Made by a program: the position numbers and the translations under genes. Source: an uncultured Pseudomonadota bacterium (GTDB lineage Bacteria > Myxococcota_A > Bradymonadia > Bradymonadales > GCA-2716585). Taken from it: a DNA stretch of 32,854 nucleotides. The stretch's first letter is position 1. Every line of letters starts with the position of its first letter. Under the pieces are notes generated by a model, which was not told the origin of the DNA, ran no database searches, and worked only from the letters and a program-made list of their open reading frames with translations. Below are positions 1 through 8,139 of this stretch, piece after piece. The stretch spans positions 1-32,854 of the forward strand of contig CAKZKQ010000319.1 in the NCBI GenBank assembly GCA_937123825.1, in the 5' to 3' direction.

Positions 1-348
1 GTAATCGTCCAGCTCATCGGCCATGTCGCGGCCCTTGAGGCGCTCCATGATGATGAACGGGGCGTCGGAGCCCGGCAGAAAACCAAAATCGTGGATGGTG
101 ACGACGTTGGGGTGCTCGATGCGTGCGGCGGACTGGGCCTCGCGGATGAACCGCTCCTTGATGACCTTTTGGGTCTCATCTTCCAGATCGAGGTGGAGCA
201 CTTTGAGCGCCACGTGGCGCTCAATATTGAGCTGGCGAGCCTCGTACACGGTCGCAAAGCCGCCGCTGCCCAATTCGCCGACCACTTCGTAGCGCCCGTC
301 AATCCGTTCTCCGATGTAGAGCGCGGTCTCGGATGGAGGTTCTGACAT
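1..348 (-). CDS. Serine/threonine protein kinase, N-terminal part (cut by window edge)
   Basis: The reverse strand reads 116 codons from an ATG at 348 to the window edge without a stop, so only the N-lobe of the kinase is visible. A Hanks-type glycine loop (GELGSGGFATVYEA, residues 24-37) is followed by the ATP-anchoring lysine in VALKVL (K49), the helix-C glutamate in IREA (E70), the IEHPNVV segment and the hinge region FIIMERLKGRD. The catalytic HRD and DFG loops lie outside the window. It should phosphorylate proteins on Ser/Thr in the cytoplasm; its substrate is unknown. The start lies 44 nt beyond the stop of the exported-protein gene, so the two are probably co-transcribed. Its N-lobe closely resembles that of the kinase-FGE fusion at 1413-3338, which suggests paralogues. 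The Shine-Dalgarno is weak (AAGG, about 9 nt upstream). Confidence 0.93.
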   Translation of the reverse strand, partial: MSEPPSETALYIGERIDGRYEVVGELGSGGFATVYEARQLNIERHVALKVLHLDLEDETQKVIKERFIREAQSAARIEHPNVVTIHDFGFLPGSDAPFIIMERLKGRDMADELDDY

Positions 349-392
349 GAGAGGGCCTTGGCGGGCCTGACACACGTCGCAGACCCTGGGGT

Positions 393-1184
393 TCAGGTTC
401 CAAATTCCAGCTTCAGGTGAAGCTGAACCTCGAAGTTGAATCCATCGAGGTTGTTGCGGTCGACCGGTTCGGCGCCGATGGCGTCTCCGATGGCATCTTT
501 GACATCGTCGGGCAGGCCGTTCTCCTGGGCAAAGCGATCCAGAGCCTCGTTCTTGGCCCCGGCTGCGATCGCCTCCCCGCTCAGGAGCATATGATAACCA
601 GCCTGACCTGTCAGCCCAAGATAGACCCCAGGGACCAGTTTGACGTCCAAATCCATGCGCGCGCGGACGATGTTCCAACCCACCGCCAGGCGGCTCAGAT
701 CCTGCTCCTGCTCGGCAAACTGGTCAAACTGGGCCTCGGCCTCGGCCACGGTCAGCCCGGTGGCGGCCTCAAGGGCCTGCTGCTGGTCGGAGGGGAGGGT
801 CGAGAAATCCACCTGGCCGGCCTCGGCCGAGGGCGGAAAGAGGAAAAACAACGGCCCGGTGAACGCCCCCATCGTCAGGCGCATCCTGTCCCCGACCGTG
901 AAATCAAAACCCGCATTGGCCGTAAAGAGATACTGATCAAAACCCATGACGATCGCCTCGCCAAAGATGTCGATCCCGATCAACTCAATGCCCAACTCGG
1001 CCCCACCGCCAAAGCGGTTGTCAAAGTTCTGGAAGATGTCGCCAGAACCCCCAAAGGTGTTGGCCTTGCCCGAGGCCCAGAAGGTGAAAATATCGGCGCT
1101 GGCCACCGAAGGGGCCCCCACCAAGGCCATCAACGCCACCAACGCCGCCACAAAACGCGCTTTGCCTTGTCCTGTGCTCTTCAA
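393..1184 (-). CDS. Exported protein of unknown function, TTG start
   Basis: I do not recognise this family. The product is about 263 residues. A signal peptide is clear: Lys/Arg near the start, a hydrophobic core FVAALVALMALVG, and an ASA cleavage site at about residue 30. The mature part has alternating hydrophobic and glycine/aromatic stretches (for example LGIELIGIDIFGEAIVMGF and the closing EVQLHLKLEF). These look like amphipathic beta strands and could form an outer-membrane barrel or a periplasmic beta-rich domain. A central Ala/Gln/Glu-rich stretch (about residues 130-165) looks helical. I chose the TTG start because GGAGGAG lies 7 nt before it and because it places the signal peptide at the N terminus; the frame remains open upstream, with in-frame starts as far as 1400 that lack this support. 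It sits between two kinase genes on the same strand, 44 nt before the second. The 228 bp upstream of it show no convincing promoter. Confidence 0.75.
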   Translation of the reverse strand: MKSTGQGKARFVAALVALMALVGAPSVASADIFTFWASGKANTFGGSGDIFQNFDNRFGGGAELGIELIGIDIFGEAIVMGFDQYLFTANAGFDFTVGDRMRLTMGAFTGPLFFLFPPSAEAGQVDFSTLPSDQQQALEAATGLTVAEAEAQFDQFAEQEQDLSRLAVGWNIVRARMDLDVKLVPGVYLGLTGQAGYHMLLSGEAIAAGAKNEALDRFAQENGLPDDVKDAIGDAIGAEPVDRNNLDGFNFEVQLHLKLEFGT

Positions 1185-1191
1185 AAGGATG

Positions 1192-1198
1192 CTCCTCC
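1192..1198 (-). promoter_or_regulatory. Shine-Dalgarno deciding a TTG start
   Basis: GGAGGAG on the minus strand lies 7 nt upstream of the TTG at 1184. It is the strongest ribosome-binding sequence near this gene and supports the TTG over the longer in-frame starts at 1250 or 1400. Confidence 0.65.
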
Positions 1199-1412
1199 AT
1201 GCAGACCAGGCTCCAAGACGCTGGCCGCCGTTGCCCCGGCTGCGGATCATCGCCACAGCCGTGCAGTGTAATATCAGCCGCAGCGGCCCCAGGCATGCCG
1301 CTGCAATGGTGCCGCATCTGTGCGATGGCACCTTGAGACTTCTTTTGACAAAGAATACTGCACCATAAAAGAGGGTAGGTCCCCACAGATGCGGACGCAA
1401 GCGGGCCGAGGA

Positions 1413-3338
1413 TCAACGCACCGTGCGCACCAGACGGAAGCCCAGGTCTGGGACGCGGTGGCCGGGGCGCGCTTCGCTGTGGTTTTCGGTCCGACAGCGA
1501 TCCGGGTCGACGCGCCAACTGCAACCGACGTAGCGGCGCTTGTCGTTGCTCTGGGTCCAGACCCATTCCCAGACATTGCCCAGAAGATCGTGGACCCCCT
1601 GGTCATCCGGGGTCAACGACGCCACCGCGTGGGGGCGGTTGCTGGCGCCGCCCTTGAGCCAGGCCACTTCGCTGTGCCGATCGAGGGCCTGCTCCAGCTT
1701 GGCCAACGCGCGCCACTCTTCTTCATTGGGCAGACGGTAACCGCTGCACGCCTGAGCGCGAGACTGGACGCCGCCGCACTCCAGGTCTTCTCCGGCTTTG
1801 CCCTTGCACTCCATGAGCGTGTAACAGGCCTCAAAGCCGTGGCGCTCCGAGAGGCGGTTGCTAAACGCCAACGCGTCCCACCAACTGACGCGCTCCACCG
1901 GACACTGCCCCCCACAATCCGAGAACGCCGAGGGGTTGTTGCCCATCAAGCGCTTCCACTGGGTCTGGGTCACTTCGGTGGGCTGAACCCAGAGGCTTTG
2001 GTTGGTGCCGAGCGCCTGGGCTTCGATGCGCACAAAGCTGCCTTCTGGCAACGGATCCGAGGCGACCATCCAGAAGACGACAAAGCCCACGGCGGCCACC
2101 AAAAGGCCGATGGCCACCGCGACCGTCAACGTCCGCGCCCGGCGGCGCCGGTCTTCATTGGCCGGCAGCGCCCGCAGCCCTGTCTCTTCATCCTGAACCG
2201 GCGCCGTGGCCGACGACACCGCAGCGGGGCTGGTCGAAGCCGCCGCGCGGGCTTGGCCGTTCTGCGCGTGGACGGCGACCGGGACCCGCTGGCTGTCGAG
2301 CCGCGCGGGGGTGTCCAGCGCCGAGCCCGCGGCCCCTCGCGTGGTCATGGCCCCATCGGGGGTCAACTCTTCAGAGGGGCGGTTCTTGGAGCGGTAAGGA
2401 CGCGCCCGCAGCGATGCCATTGAAGTGACGGTGTCGGCCTGGACACACACCAGCGCCTCAAGAAACTCGCCGGCGTCGGCGTAGCGGTCCAACGGCTCAG
2501 TCGCCAGCGCCGTGGTCAAAATCCGCTCCAGCGGCCCCCCGCACAAGTGCTCGGGGACCTTGACCTCATCGCCCAGGTGAGCCTGGAAACAGCGCGCAGC
2601 GTCGACAAACGGCACCATGGGCTTGCCGGTGAGCATTTCGCACAAGATGAGCCCCATCTGATAGACGTCCACCGCCGGGCTCGCGTCCCGATTGCGGATG
2701 TACTCGGGGGCCATGTAGCGCGGCGTGCCTGAGACGTGGCCCGAGAGCGTCAGCCGAACCCCATCAGAGATGTGCGCGATGCCAAAGTCGACGATGCGCA
2801 CCCCTTCGTTGTCGGTCTCGGGGTGCGTCAAAAAGAGGTTGGAGGGCTTCAGATCCTTGTGGACGATCCCTTGCTTGTGGGCCTCGGCCAGACCCTCCAG
2901 AAAGCGCCTGCCCAGGCTCAGCGCTCTGACCGGCGGCAGCGCTCCCTTGAGGTCCAACTCCTGGGCAAGATCATGGCCGTCGAGCAGCTCCATGACCATG
3001 TAGGGCGCCATCGTCCCGTCCACCAACCCAAAATCGTGCACCGTCACCACCGCTGGGTGATCAATGCGCGCGGTGGCCTTGGCCTCCCGGATGAAGCGCT
3101 GGTGGATGACGGTGTTGTCGTGCTCGTCGCGGTGAACCTTCAGGACCTTGATGGCCACCACGCGATCAATGTTGAGCTGCCGAGCCCTGTAGAGGACCGC
3201 GTAGCCCCCCTGGTTGAGCAAATCCAGGATCTCGTAGCGCCCATCCAGAATGGCGCCTGGTTCCAGCACTGCGTTGTTGGGCACATCCGACGACAAATCG
3301 AGCGTCCTCAAAGTCCGAAACTTGTGATGCACAACCAC
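1413..3338 (-). CDS. Membrane Ser/Thr kinase fused to a formylglycine-generating-enzyme-like (SUMF1) domain
   Basis: A 641-residue bitopic protein. The cytoplasmic Hanks-type kinase (about 34-300) has glycine loop LLNQGGYAVLY (40-50), VAIK lysine K64, catalytic HKDLKPSN (D162), DFG (184-186) and GTPRYMAPE (204-212). A Ser/Thr/Pro/Ala-rich linker (about 310-395) and Arg cluster precede one transmembrane helix (about 403-425). The outer part (about 445-640) is an FGE/PvdO-like fold with the motifs PTEVTQTQW, VSWWDALAFSNRLS, YRLPNEEEW, GNVWEW and LGFRLVR. It carries at least eight cysteines, consistent with periplasmic disulfides. I see no clear equivalent of the FGE active-site cysteine pair, so the domain probably binds or senses rather than modifies. 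Such fusions are known in myxobacteria. The start is GTG; a second in-frame GTG lies two codons on, and no strong Shine-Dalgarno chooses between them. It may head a unit with the exported protein and second kinase. Confidence 0.93.
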   Translation of the reverse strand: MVVHHKFRTLRTLDLSSDVPNNAVLEPGAILDGRYEILDLLNQGGYAVLYRARQLNIDRVVAIKVLKVHRDEHDNTVIHQRFIREAKATARIDHPAVVTVHDFGLVDGTMAPYMVMELLDGHDLAQELDLKGALPPVRALSLGRRFLEGLAEAHKQGIVHKDLKPSNLFLTHPETDNEGVRIVDFGIAHISDGVRLTLSGHVSGTPRYMAPEYIRNRDASPAVDVYQMGLILCEMLTGKPMVPFVDAARCFQAHLGDEVKVPEHLCGGPLERILTTALATEPLDRYADAGEFLEALVCVQADTVTSMASLRARPYRSKNRPSEELTPDGAMTTRGAAGSALDTPARLDSQRVPVAVHAQNGQARAAASTSPAAVSSATAPVQDEETGLRALPANEDRRRRARTLTVAVAIGLLVAAVGFVVFWMVASDPLPEGSFVRIEAQALGTNQSLWVQPTEVTQTQWKRLMGNNPSAFSDCGGQCPVERVSWWDALAFSNRLSERHGFEACYTLMECKGKAGEDLECGGVQSRAQACSGYRLPNEEEWRALAKLEQALDRHSEVAWLKGGASNRPHAVASLTPDDQGVHDLLGNVWEWVWTQSNDKRRYVGCSWRVDPDRCRTENHSEARPGHRVPDLGFRLVRTVR

Positions 3339-3733
3339 TGCCAGATGTGGGCATCAACCGTCCAAGCTCAATACTCCATATGACTTTAACACACAATGGG
3401 CGCCACAAGCAGCAGCGCGTTGACGTGCTGTGGGTGTTTGTGTGACACTAACTGTCGGCTTGAGATCATTAAAAGAGTTATCCGCAATCATCAACTGGCT
3501 CAGACCAGGGAAACGGCAAGAGCTGCGCACAACGCTCACCACCACCCTGAACAAACGCCGGGCGTGTCGCGACCTCCTGGACCCACAGCAACGCTGACCG
3601 CTCCAAGACGCACCAACCCGACCGGCTGCGCTGAACCAACCACGCCGCGATGCTCGCCGGCTTGTGAACACACACGCTGGCCCAACAAAGATGGCCGGAT
3701 CAAACCTGCCTGCCAAAAGGAGCCTGGAGGCCT
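3339..3733. other. Divergent intergenic region, 395 bp
   Basis: This gap separates the minus-strand kinase gene from the plus-strand PilT-like pair, so it should hold promoters for both. AT-richer patches occur at about 3365-3400 and 3460-3495, but I find no -35/-10 pair close enough to consensus to call and no sigma-54 GG-N10-GC pattern. Short open frames on both strands here have no ribosome-binding site or recognisable product. Confidence 0.5.
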
Positions 3734-5089
3734 ATGGAAGCCCTCAGGGAGAGCTTTAAAAAGTATGTGACCCAAAAGGGAATGCTGAGCAAAGACCAGA
3801 TCAGCCTCGTTCTGGACTTTCACCAGTTTGAAGGCCGAAAGCGCCACCCCGCCGAAGTGGCCGTCTCACTGAGCGTCCTGAGCGAAGGGCAGGCCAGAGA
3901 GGTCGCCAGGGCCATGAAAAATGACCTGGCCACCAGCGGCGCCACAGACGCGCTCTCTTCTGACACCGCGGCCACCAGCGCTGCCATGGACATGGACCCT
4001 CAGGAGGCCATCGAGGCCCACCTCCAGGACCCAGACAAGTCCGTGGCGCAGGGCACCACCATCGGCCAACTCCTGTCCCACGCCATCGACGCCGGCGCCA
4101 GCGACCTCCATGTTCACGCCGGACAACCCCCCTTTATGAGGATCGAAGGCATCATCAACGACGGGTTCGCCCCGCCGATGACCAATCAGCAACTCGAAGC
4201 CGAAGCCAGACAGCTGCTCAACAAGGCCCAACAGAAGATTTTTCACCGCCAGGGCTCGGTCAACCTCTGCGTCGGCTTCAGCCGCGGCTACCGCCTGCGC
4301 ATCAACTTCTTCAAAACCCAGCACGGCCTCTCCATGGCCACGCGCATGATCTCGCCCGATGTGCCCACGTTCGCAGGGCTCAACCTGCCCGAACAAATCG
4401 ACCAACTCATCGGCTTCCACCAGGGCCTGGTGCTGGTCAGCGGACCGGCCAACTCTGGCAAGACCACCACGCTGGCCGCGCTCATCAGCAAGCTCAACGC
4501 CAACAAAGCCCTGCACATCGTCACCATCGAAGACCCCATCGAGGTCGTCCACACGCCGCGACGCTGCAGCATCACCCAGCGACAGGTCCAGGTCCACACC
4601 AGCTCCTACGCCTCCGCGCTCAAGGCCGCACTGCGCGAAGACCCCGATGTCATCGTCATCGGCGAGATGCGCGACATGGAGACCATGCGCGTGGCCCTCA
4701 ACGCCGCCGAAACCGGACACCTCGTCCTGGGCACGCTCCACACCCGCAGCGTCGAATCCACCGTCGCGCGCGTCCTGGACGCCTTTGGCGAAGAAGAAAT
4801 CCAGATGCGCGGCACCCTGGCCGACGCCCTCAAAGGCGTCTTTGTCCAACAACTGGTCCGCTCGCAGCGCGGCGGTCAGGTCCCCGCCGTTGAAATGCTC
4901 CTCAACAACAGCGCCGTGGCCCACTGCATCCGCAAACGCAAGCTCCACCAACTCCAGTCCCTCATGCAGTCCGGCCGCGGCCAGGGCATGATCCTCTGGG
5001 AAGACTCCGTGCGCGACCTGCAGAAAAAGCGCCTGATCTCCAGCACCCTGGCCCAAAATCTCCTCAAAGAAGAAGGGAGGATGATGTGA
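3734..5089 (+). CDS. PilT-family secretion/retraction ATPase with N-terminal extension
   Basis: A 451-residue hexameric-type ATPase of the PilT/GspE superfamily. The ATPase part starts near residue 107 with the PilT-type opening GASDLHVHAGQPPFMRI. It has Walker A GPANSGKTT (237-245), Asp box TIEDPIE (264-270), Walker B VIVIGEMRD (306-314) and His box GHLVLGTLHT (328-337). AVAHCIRKRKLHQ (394-406) corresponds to the PilT C-terminal AIRNLIREGKTHQ motif. Typical PilT is about 345 residues; the extra 105 N-terminal residues are a helical segment (1-66) and an Ala/Thr/Asp-rich linker. The P-loop differs from the usual GPTGSGKST but keeps GKT. By family it would drive pilus retraction or a related filament machine at the inner membrane; no pilin or PilB/PilC gene is visible here. 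GGAG lies upstream of the ATG. It overlaps the next ATPase gene, suggesting translational coupling and possibly mixed complexes. Confidence 0.92.
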   Translation: MEALRESFKKYVTQKGMLSKDQISLVLDFHQFEGRKRHPAEVAVSLSVLSEGQAREVARAMKNDLATSGATDALSSDTAATSAAMDMDPQEAIEAHLQDPDKSVAQGTTIGQLLSHAIDAGASDLHVHAGQPPFMRIEGIINDGFAPPMTNQQLEAEARQLLNKAQQKIFHRQGSVNLCVGFSRGYRLRINFFKTQHGLSMATRMISPDVPTFAGLNLPEQIDQLIGFHQGLVLVSGPANSGKTTTLAALISKLNANKALHIVTIEDPIEVVHTPRRCSITQRQVQVHTSSYASALKAALREDPDVIVIGEMRDMETMRVALNAAETGHLVLGTLHTRSVESTVARVLDAFGEEEIQMRGTLADALKGVFVQQLVRSQRGGQVPAVEMLLNNSAVAHCIRKRKLHQLQSLMQSGRGQGMILWEDSVRDLQKKRLISSTLAQNLLKEEGRMM

Positions 5090-6135
5090 AAGGCATACAC
5101 CACCTCTTGCACCAACTCGCCTCCCAGGGCGCCAGCGACCTTCACATTTCCGAAGGCACGCGCCCTCGCCTGCGCATCCATGGCGAACTGAGCGACATGG
5201 AGCACCCCATCATCAACCAGCGCACCATGACCGAGTACCTTCAGGCGCTGGTCACCCCCAGGCGCTTTAAGAAGTTCATGGCCAACGGCGACCTGGACTT
5301 TGCCTGGGAATGGGACGGCGTGGCGCGCTTTCGCGCCAACTATTTCATCTCGCAGCGCGGCATGGGCGCCGTCTTTCGCCTTGTCCCCGAGCACGTCGTG
5401 CCCTTTGGCAGGCTGATGCTGCCCAACACCATCATCAAGTTCACCCAGCGCAAAAGCGGACTCATCCTCCTGACCGGCCCCACCGGCAGCGGCAAGTCCA
5501 CCACGCTGGCCTCGATGATCGACTACATCAACAACACGCGCCCCGCGCACATCATCACCATTGAGGACCCCATCGAGTTCGTCCACTCGCGCAAAAAATC
5601 CTACCTGAGCCAACGCGAGATCGGCACCCACACGCCCACCTTCTCCGCCGCGCTCAAGGCCGCCCTGCGCGAAGACCCCGATGTGATGATGGTCGGCGAG
5701 CTTCGCGACCAGGAGGCGACCTCACTGAGCTTGACCGCCGCCGAGATGGGCTTTCTGGTCATGGCCACGCTTCACACCGGCTCGGCCGGCAAAACCGTCA
5801 ACCGCGTCGTGGACATGTTCCCCACCGGACGACGCGCCGTCGTGCGTCAACAGCTGGCCTCCACGCTCATCGGCGTCATCAGCCAGACCCTCGTCAAACG
5901 CACCGATGGACAGGGCCGCGTGCCGGCCTGTGAAGTCCTCGTCGCCACACCCCAACTGCGCAGCATGATCCGAGAAGGCGCCACACACCAGATCCCTTCG
6001 GCCTTCCAGCAGGGCGCCAGCGTCGGCTGCCAGACCATGGACCAATCCATCATTCAACTGCTGCGCAAGCGCCTCATCTCACGCCAGGAGGCCAAAGACC
6101 GCCTCATCGACAAGACCCTCCTCCACTCCGCGTAG
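5086..6135 (+). CDS. pilT: PilT-type twitching motility ATPase
   Basis: A 349-residue protein of normal PilT length. It opens with the PilT hallmark GASDLHISEGTRPRLRI. Walker A is canonical GPTGSGKSTT (131-140), followed by Asp box TIEDPIEFVH (158-167), Walker B VMMVGELRD (200-208), the His box MATLHT, and LRSMIREGATHQI (291-303), matching the PilT-specific AIREGKTHQ box needed for retraction. It acts as a hexamer at the cytoplasmic face of a type IV pilus and powers depolymerisation. The start is a GTG that overlaps the TGA of the upstream ATPase by four bases; GGGAGG ends 6 nt before it, inside the upstream gene. It is a paralogue of that gene. Whether it is the main PilT or one of several copies cannot be told from this window, so the symbol denotes the family. 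Confidence 0.93.
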   Translation: MKGIHHLLHQLASQGASDLHISEGTRPRLRIHGELSDMEHPIINQRTMTEYLQALVTPRRFKKFMANGDLDFAWEWDGVARFRANYFISQRGMGAVFRLVPEHVVPFGRLMLPNTIIKFTQRKSGLILLTGPTGSGKSTTLASMIDYINNTRPAHIITIEDPIEFVHSRKKSYLSQREIGTHTPTFSAALKAALREDPDVMMVGELRDQEATSLSLTAAEMGFLVMATLHTGSAGKTVNRVVDMFPTGRRAVVRQQLASTLIGVISQTLVKRTDGQGRVPACEVLVATPQLRSMIREGATHQIPSAFQQGASVGCQTMDQSIIQLLRKRLISRQEAKDRLIDKTLLHSA

Positions 6136-6284
6136 GCGATCGCACCCCCACGACAACACAAACGCCCCCCTTTGAGGCCGCAAACACCGGACCAAACCCT
6201 CCTGGCCGGGCATGCCCCAAACCAACCCGGCAGACCATTTTGTGCCGCCGAGACCGCGCCTGACGAAAGGGGTGTTTTTTGGCG

Positions 6285-6311
6285 TTGACACCCCCACAAA
6301 CCGTGTATAAA
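6285..6311 (+). promoter_or_regulatory. Sigma-70-like promoter candidate
   Basis: TTGACA (6285-6290), a 15 nt spacer, then TATAAA (6306-6311). The -35 is a perfect match and the -10 matches at five of six positions, but the spacer is shorter than the usual 17. It lies 77 nt upstream of a small ORF with a strong Shine-Dalgarno and could also serve the MATE gene. This is the best promoter-like sequence I found in the window. Confidence 0.5.
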
Positions 6312-6387
6312 CCCTTGCCTGTCCTTGTGGACCCCTCACACTGAGCGCGGACCACATTTACCCAACCTGCCGCAAGGAAGGTCTCCA

Positions 6388-6558
6388 ATGTCCAGCAATT
6401 CACAGATCTGCTCCCTGATGAACAAAACCCTTGTGTTGGGCTTTGGGATCCAGAATGGCGTCTGCGCAATCGCTGGCAGCCTGCCTGGCCCCTTTGCAGC
6501 ACATGTCTTCATGGGGATGGAGCGCACCAAGGTGCCTTCATACGTGCGGGCGGCTTGA
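6388..6558 (+). CDS. Possible small protein, 56 residues, unknown
   Basis: An ATG ORF of 56 codons starting MSSNSQICSLMNKTLVLGFG. The evidence is contextual: a good Shine-Dalgarno AAGGAAGG (6374-6381) lies 6 nt before the ATG, a promoter-like TTGACA/TATAAA lies further upstream, and an 8-bp hairpin follows the stop by 18 nt. The central part is hydrophobic and Gly/Ala-rich (about residues 14-42), which could be a weak membrane segment; there are two cysteines. I do not recognise the sequence. By my hand count about 70% of third positions are G or C, compatible with coding in a GC-rich genome. An overlapping reverse frame shares the same third positions, so this does not settle the strand. It could also be a leader peptide for the MATE gene 180 nt downstream. 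Confidence 0.4.
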   Translation: MSSNSQICSLMNKTLVLGFGIQNGVCAIAGSLPGPFAAHVFMGMERTKVPSYVRAA

Positions 6559-6576
6559 TACACCGCCAGCCTGCAC

Positions 6577-6598
6577 CAGAAGGCCCCACCGCCTTCTG
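6577..6598 (+). terminator. Hairpin after the small ORF
   Basis: A perfect 8-bp stem (CAGAAGGC with GCCTTCTG) around a 6-nt loop CCCACC. It begins 18 nt after the stop of the 56-codon ORF. The first T-rich stretch comes only about 15 nt later, so it is not a canonical intrinsic terminator; it may be a weak terminator or an attenuator-like element ahead of the MATE gene. Confidence 0.4.
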
Positions 6599-6737
6599 AA
6601 TCCTCTGACAACACCACTTTTATCTTTTCATAAAGACTTTGGGGCTCGCAGACGGCCACTCATCCGTCCTGTGCTCTGCGCCTGACCGTGTTCAATGGTC
6701 CGCGCTGCCCCCATATATCAGGTTGGGACACCCCGTC

Positions 6738-8126
6738 ATGGTTTCTGGACACCAGGAAAACGAACACTCGTCGCATCAACAAGACAACCTCAGACGCAAC
6801 ATCAGACAAGTCGCCGACGTCTCATGGCCCATCGTCATCGGCATGCTCTCCTACACCGCCATGGGCGTCACCGACACCCTGCTGGTGGGCTGGGTGGGCA
6901 AGACCGAGCTGGCCGCCGTGGGGCTGGGCACCACCGCCGTCTTCCTCATCAACGCCTTCTTTGTCGGCTCCATCCACGGGGTCAAGGTCGTCAGCGCCCA
7001 GGCCACCGGCGCGGGCAAACACGACGTCGCCTCCAGCGCCGCCTGGCACGGCATGGCCATCGCCGTCATCTTTGGCATCATCGCCATGGCGCTGGCGGGC
7101 GTCGGACCCCAGATTTTTGCCCTCATGGGCGGCTCACAGGAAGTCCAGGACCTGGCCTGCCAGTACTTCCAGTGGCGCATCATGGCCTCGCCGTTCTGGT
7201 ACGTCACCATCGCCCTGTGTGACTACTACCAGGGCACCGGGGACACGCGCACGCCCATGAAGCTCAACCTGCTGACCAATGGGCTCAACATCGGCCTGGA
7301 TCTGGTCATGATCTTTGGCCTGGGGCCCATCCCGGCCATGGGCGTCAAGGGCGCGGCGCTGGCCACCGCCATCGCTTCGGTGCTCTCCATGGTGATCCTC
7401 CTGGGGGTCTTCCTGCGCAAGCACCGCCGCCCGGCCCAGTTCGACATGGGGCTGGTCGAGCAAATCGGGCACATGGGCCTGCCCATCGGGGTGCGCTACG
7501 TGCTCAACGTCTGCGGCTTCACCGTCTTCACCTCCATGCTGGCCCACATGGGAGAAGACGAACTGGCCGCCAACCAGATCGCCTTCAAGATCCTCAGCCT
7601 GAGCTTCCTGCCGGGTTACGGGATCAGCGAGGCCGCCTGCGTGCTGACCGGCCAACACATCGGCGCTGGCCAGCCCCACAAGGCCCGCGGCGCCTTCAAC
7701 GCCGCCATGGTCCTGTCGGTGGGCATCATGGGGGTCTTTGGGGTCATCTTCTGGATGATCCCCCACACGCTGATCGGCATCTTCCAGAACGATCAGCAGG
7801 TGCTGGAGATCGGCACGGAGCTGCTCATGGTGGCGGCCTTCTTCCAGATCTTCGACGCCGTGGCCATGACCGCCACCGGCGCCCTCAACGGCGCCGGGGA
7901 CACGCGCTTTACCATGGTCGCCTCGGTCATGGCCTCGTGGTTTGTCCTGGTCCCGGCGGCCTACACCTTTGGCGTGGTGCTCGAAATGGGCGCCACTGGG
8001 GCCTGGCTGGGCATGACCTTTGAGATCATCGCCCTGGCCGCCGTCATGACCTGGCGCTTCCACACCGGCGCCTGGAAAGACAAGGCCACCGCCGTGGCCC
8101 ACAAGCCCGCCGCCGCGGCCGCGTAA
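6738..8126 (+). CDS. MATE-family multidrug/cation antiporter
   Basis: A 462-residue inner-membrane protein with about twelve hydrophobic segments, the normal size of the MATE family (NorM/DinF-like). Recognisable family features are the opening VSWPIVIGMLSYTAMGVTDTLLVGWVG, the Q-A-x-G stretch SAQATGAGKH, the YYQGTGDTRTPM loop after the first six helices, and its counterpart GALNGAGDTRFTMVAS in the second half. Such proteins export drugs or metabolites in exchange for H+ or Na+; the substrate cannot be read from the sequence. I chose the ATG at 6738 because the N-terminal helix follows after a short hydrophilic tail; the frame is open upstream to a TTG at 6639, but that part is not family-like. 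The ribosome-binding site is weak. No transcriptional regulator is adjacent. It is probably transcribed alone or with the small ORF before it. Confidence 0.93.
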   Translation: MVSGHQENEHSSHQQDNLRRNIRQVADVSWPIVIGMLSYTAMGVTDTLLVGWVGKTELAAVGLGTTAVFLINAFFVGSIHGVKVVSAQATGAGKHDVASSAAWHGMAIAVIFGIIAMALAGVGPQIFALMGGSQEVQDLACQYFQWRIMASPFWYVTIALCDYYQGTGDTRTPMKLNLLTNGLNIGLDLVMIFGLGPIPAMGVKGAALATAIASVLSMVILLGVFLRKHRRPAQFDMGLVEQIGHMGLPIGVRYVLNVCGFTVFTSMLAHMGEDELAANQIAFKILSLSFLPGYGISEAACVLTGQHIGAGQPHKARGAFNAAMVLSVGIMGVFGVIFWMIPHTLIGIFQNDQQVLEIGTELLMVAAFFQIFDAVAMTATGALNGAGDTRFTMVASVMASWFVLVPAAYTFGVVLEMGATGAWLGMTFEIIALAAVMTWRFHTGAWKDKATAVAHKPAAAAA

Positions 8127-8139
8127 AACCTCCCAACGC

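Noticed and set aside
1345..1371. Plus-strand TTGACA-N15-TAAAAG between kinase and exported-protein genes
   Set aside because: Promoter-like, but it would only transcribe antisense to the kinase-FGE gene and the -10 is poor; no product to assign.
3866..5056. Minus-strand open frame opposite the first PilT-like gene
   Set aside because: Mirror frame of a gene with all ATPase motifs; the product is compositionally biased.
6336..6659. Minus-strand 107-codon frame opposite the small ORF
   Set aside because: It looks moderately protein-like, but it starts at a GTG without a good ribosome-binding site, while the plus strand has a promoter-like sequence and strong Shine-Dalgarno. Kept only as an alternative.
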